In this document: positions 63,873 through 64,000 of the stretch, piece after piece | Layout of the letters: every line of letters starts with the position of its first letter | How positions within the stretch are numbered: the stretch's first letter is position 1 | DNA from: Pseudodesulfovibrio senegalensis | Lineage (GTDB): Bacteria; Desulfobacterota; Desulfovibrionia; Desulfovibrionales; Desulfovibrionaceae | NCBI RefSeq assembly: GCF_008830225.1 | Contig: NZ_WAIE01000001.1 | Coordinates: forward strand, 248,001-312,000 | Length of the DNA stretch: 64,000 nucleotides | Direction: 5' to 3' | The notes under the pieces: model-generated | Databases searched by the model: none | Told to the model about the DNA's origin: nothing | Seen by the model: the letters and a program-made list of their open reading frames with translations, nothing else | Program-made: the position numbers and the translations under genes

Positions 63873-64000
63873 ATCGTGATCTCTCAAAGAGGGTATTCGG
63901 CACGCTAACAAGGGCTGCCTGCAGAGGCAAGCGCAACAGGAAATTTCAGGCGCCGTTTTCAAGTGAAATGGCGTTCTTTAGGGATATTTGCAAGGAGAAA
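63873..64000. other. Upstream end of window, no gene seen
   Basis: These 128 bases lie upstream of the BPL_N gene and include AGGGATATTTGCAAGGAGAAA at the end. The final AAGGAG may be a ribosome-binding site for a plus-strand gene that starts beyond the window. Confidence 0.4.

Overview
The window looks like chromosomal DNA of a high-GC, sulfate-reducing deltaproteobacterium (Desulfovibrionaceae type). The main reasons are a complete six-gene Ech [NiFe] hydrogenase operon, a multihaem cytochrome c fusion, a bacteriohemerythrin beside a methyl-accepting chemotaxis protein, an adenosylcobalamin-pathway CbiA/CobB, and flagellar FliJ and MotE-type genes. Genus and species cannot be fixed from the sequence alone. 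I saw no insertion sequence, integrase, prophage or CRISPR array.

Layout. 1-6.8 kb: two two-component systems (one with a receiver that lacks its phospho-aspartate), each beside a secreted, C-terminally anchored protein of similar design. 6.9-10.6 kb: a polyamine ABC transporter, potABCD, on the minus strand. 10.9-12.5 kb: small proteins, including an FmdB zinc ribbon. 12.5-18.1 kb: purB and pyrE, then three overlapping genes that resemble the Helicobacter/Campylobacter peptidoglycan-trimming cell-shape pair Csd6/Pgp2 and Csd4/Pgp1, with a membrane coiled-coil protein between them. 18.1-22.6 kb: chemoreceptor, hemerythrin, methyltransferase. 22.6-25.6 kb: a phage-shock-type system, pspF divergent from pspABC, with a clear sigma-54 promoter.

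25.6-30.1 kb: the most unusual block, a divergent cluster that looks like a ribosomally made, modified peptide (RiPP) locus. One arm has a 75-residue peptide ending in a Gly/Cys motif, overlapping its radical SAM/SPASM enzyme. The other has two tandem 71-residue peptides with near-identical leaders and different His-x-His tails, a long RNA hairpin, a second radical SAM enzyme, and a clostripain-family protease. No exporter is present.

30.3-34.0 kb: two membrane subunits related to cytochrome bd subunit I, the second fused to an eight-haem cytochrome c region. 34-37 kb: a branched-chain-type binding lipoprotein, initiator tRNA-Met, tRNA-Arg, a PNPOx-like protein and a PAPS-reductase-family protein. 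37.2-42.5 kb: echABCDEF with a good sigma-70 promoter whose -10 overlaps a palindrome. 42.6-49.8 kb: a sugar transporter with a ten-base G tract next to its start, a solute-binding protein, a TrmJ-type methyltransferase, a GGDEF/EAL protein and a TPR protein. 49.8-57.7 kb: cbiA/cobB, dinB, secreted and small Cys-rich proteins, fliJ, a MotE-like gene, truA and a flagellin-motif protein. 58-60.4 kb: an ECF sigma factor, a small membrane protein (possible anti-sigma factor) and two LTxxQ-type periplasmic proteins. 60.5-63.9 kb: a FapA/DUF342 protein and a BPL_N-domain protein.

All assignments come from reading the sequence and from remembered family features. No database search was run.
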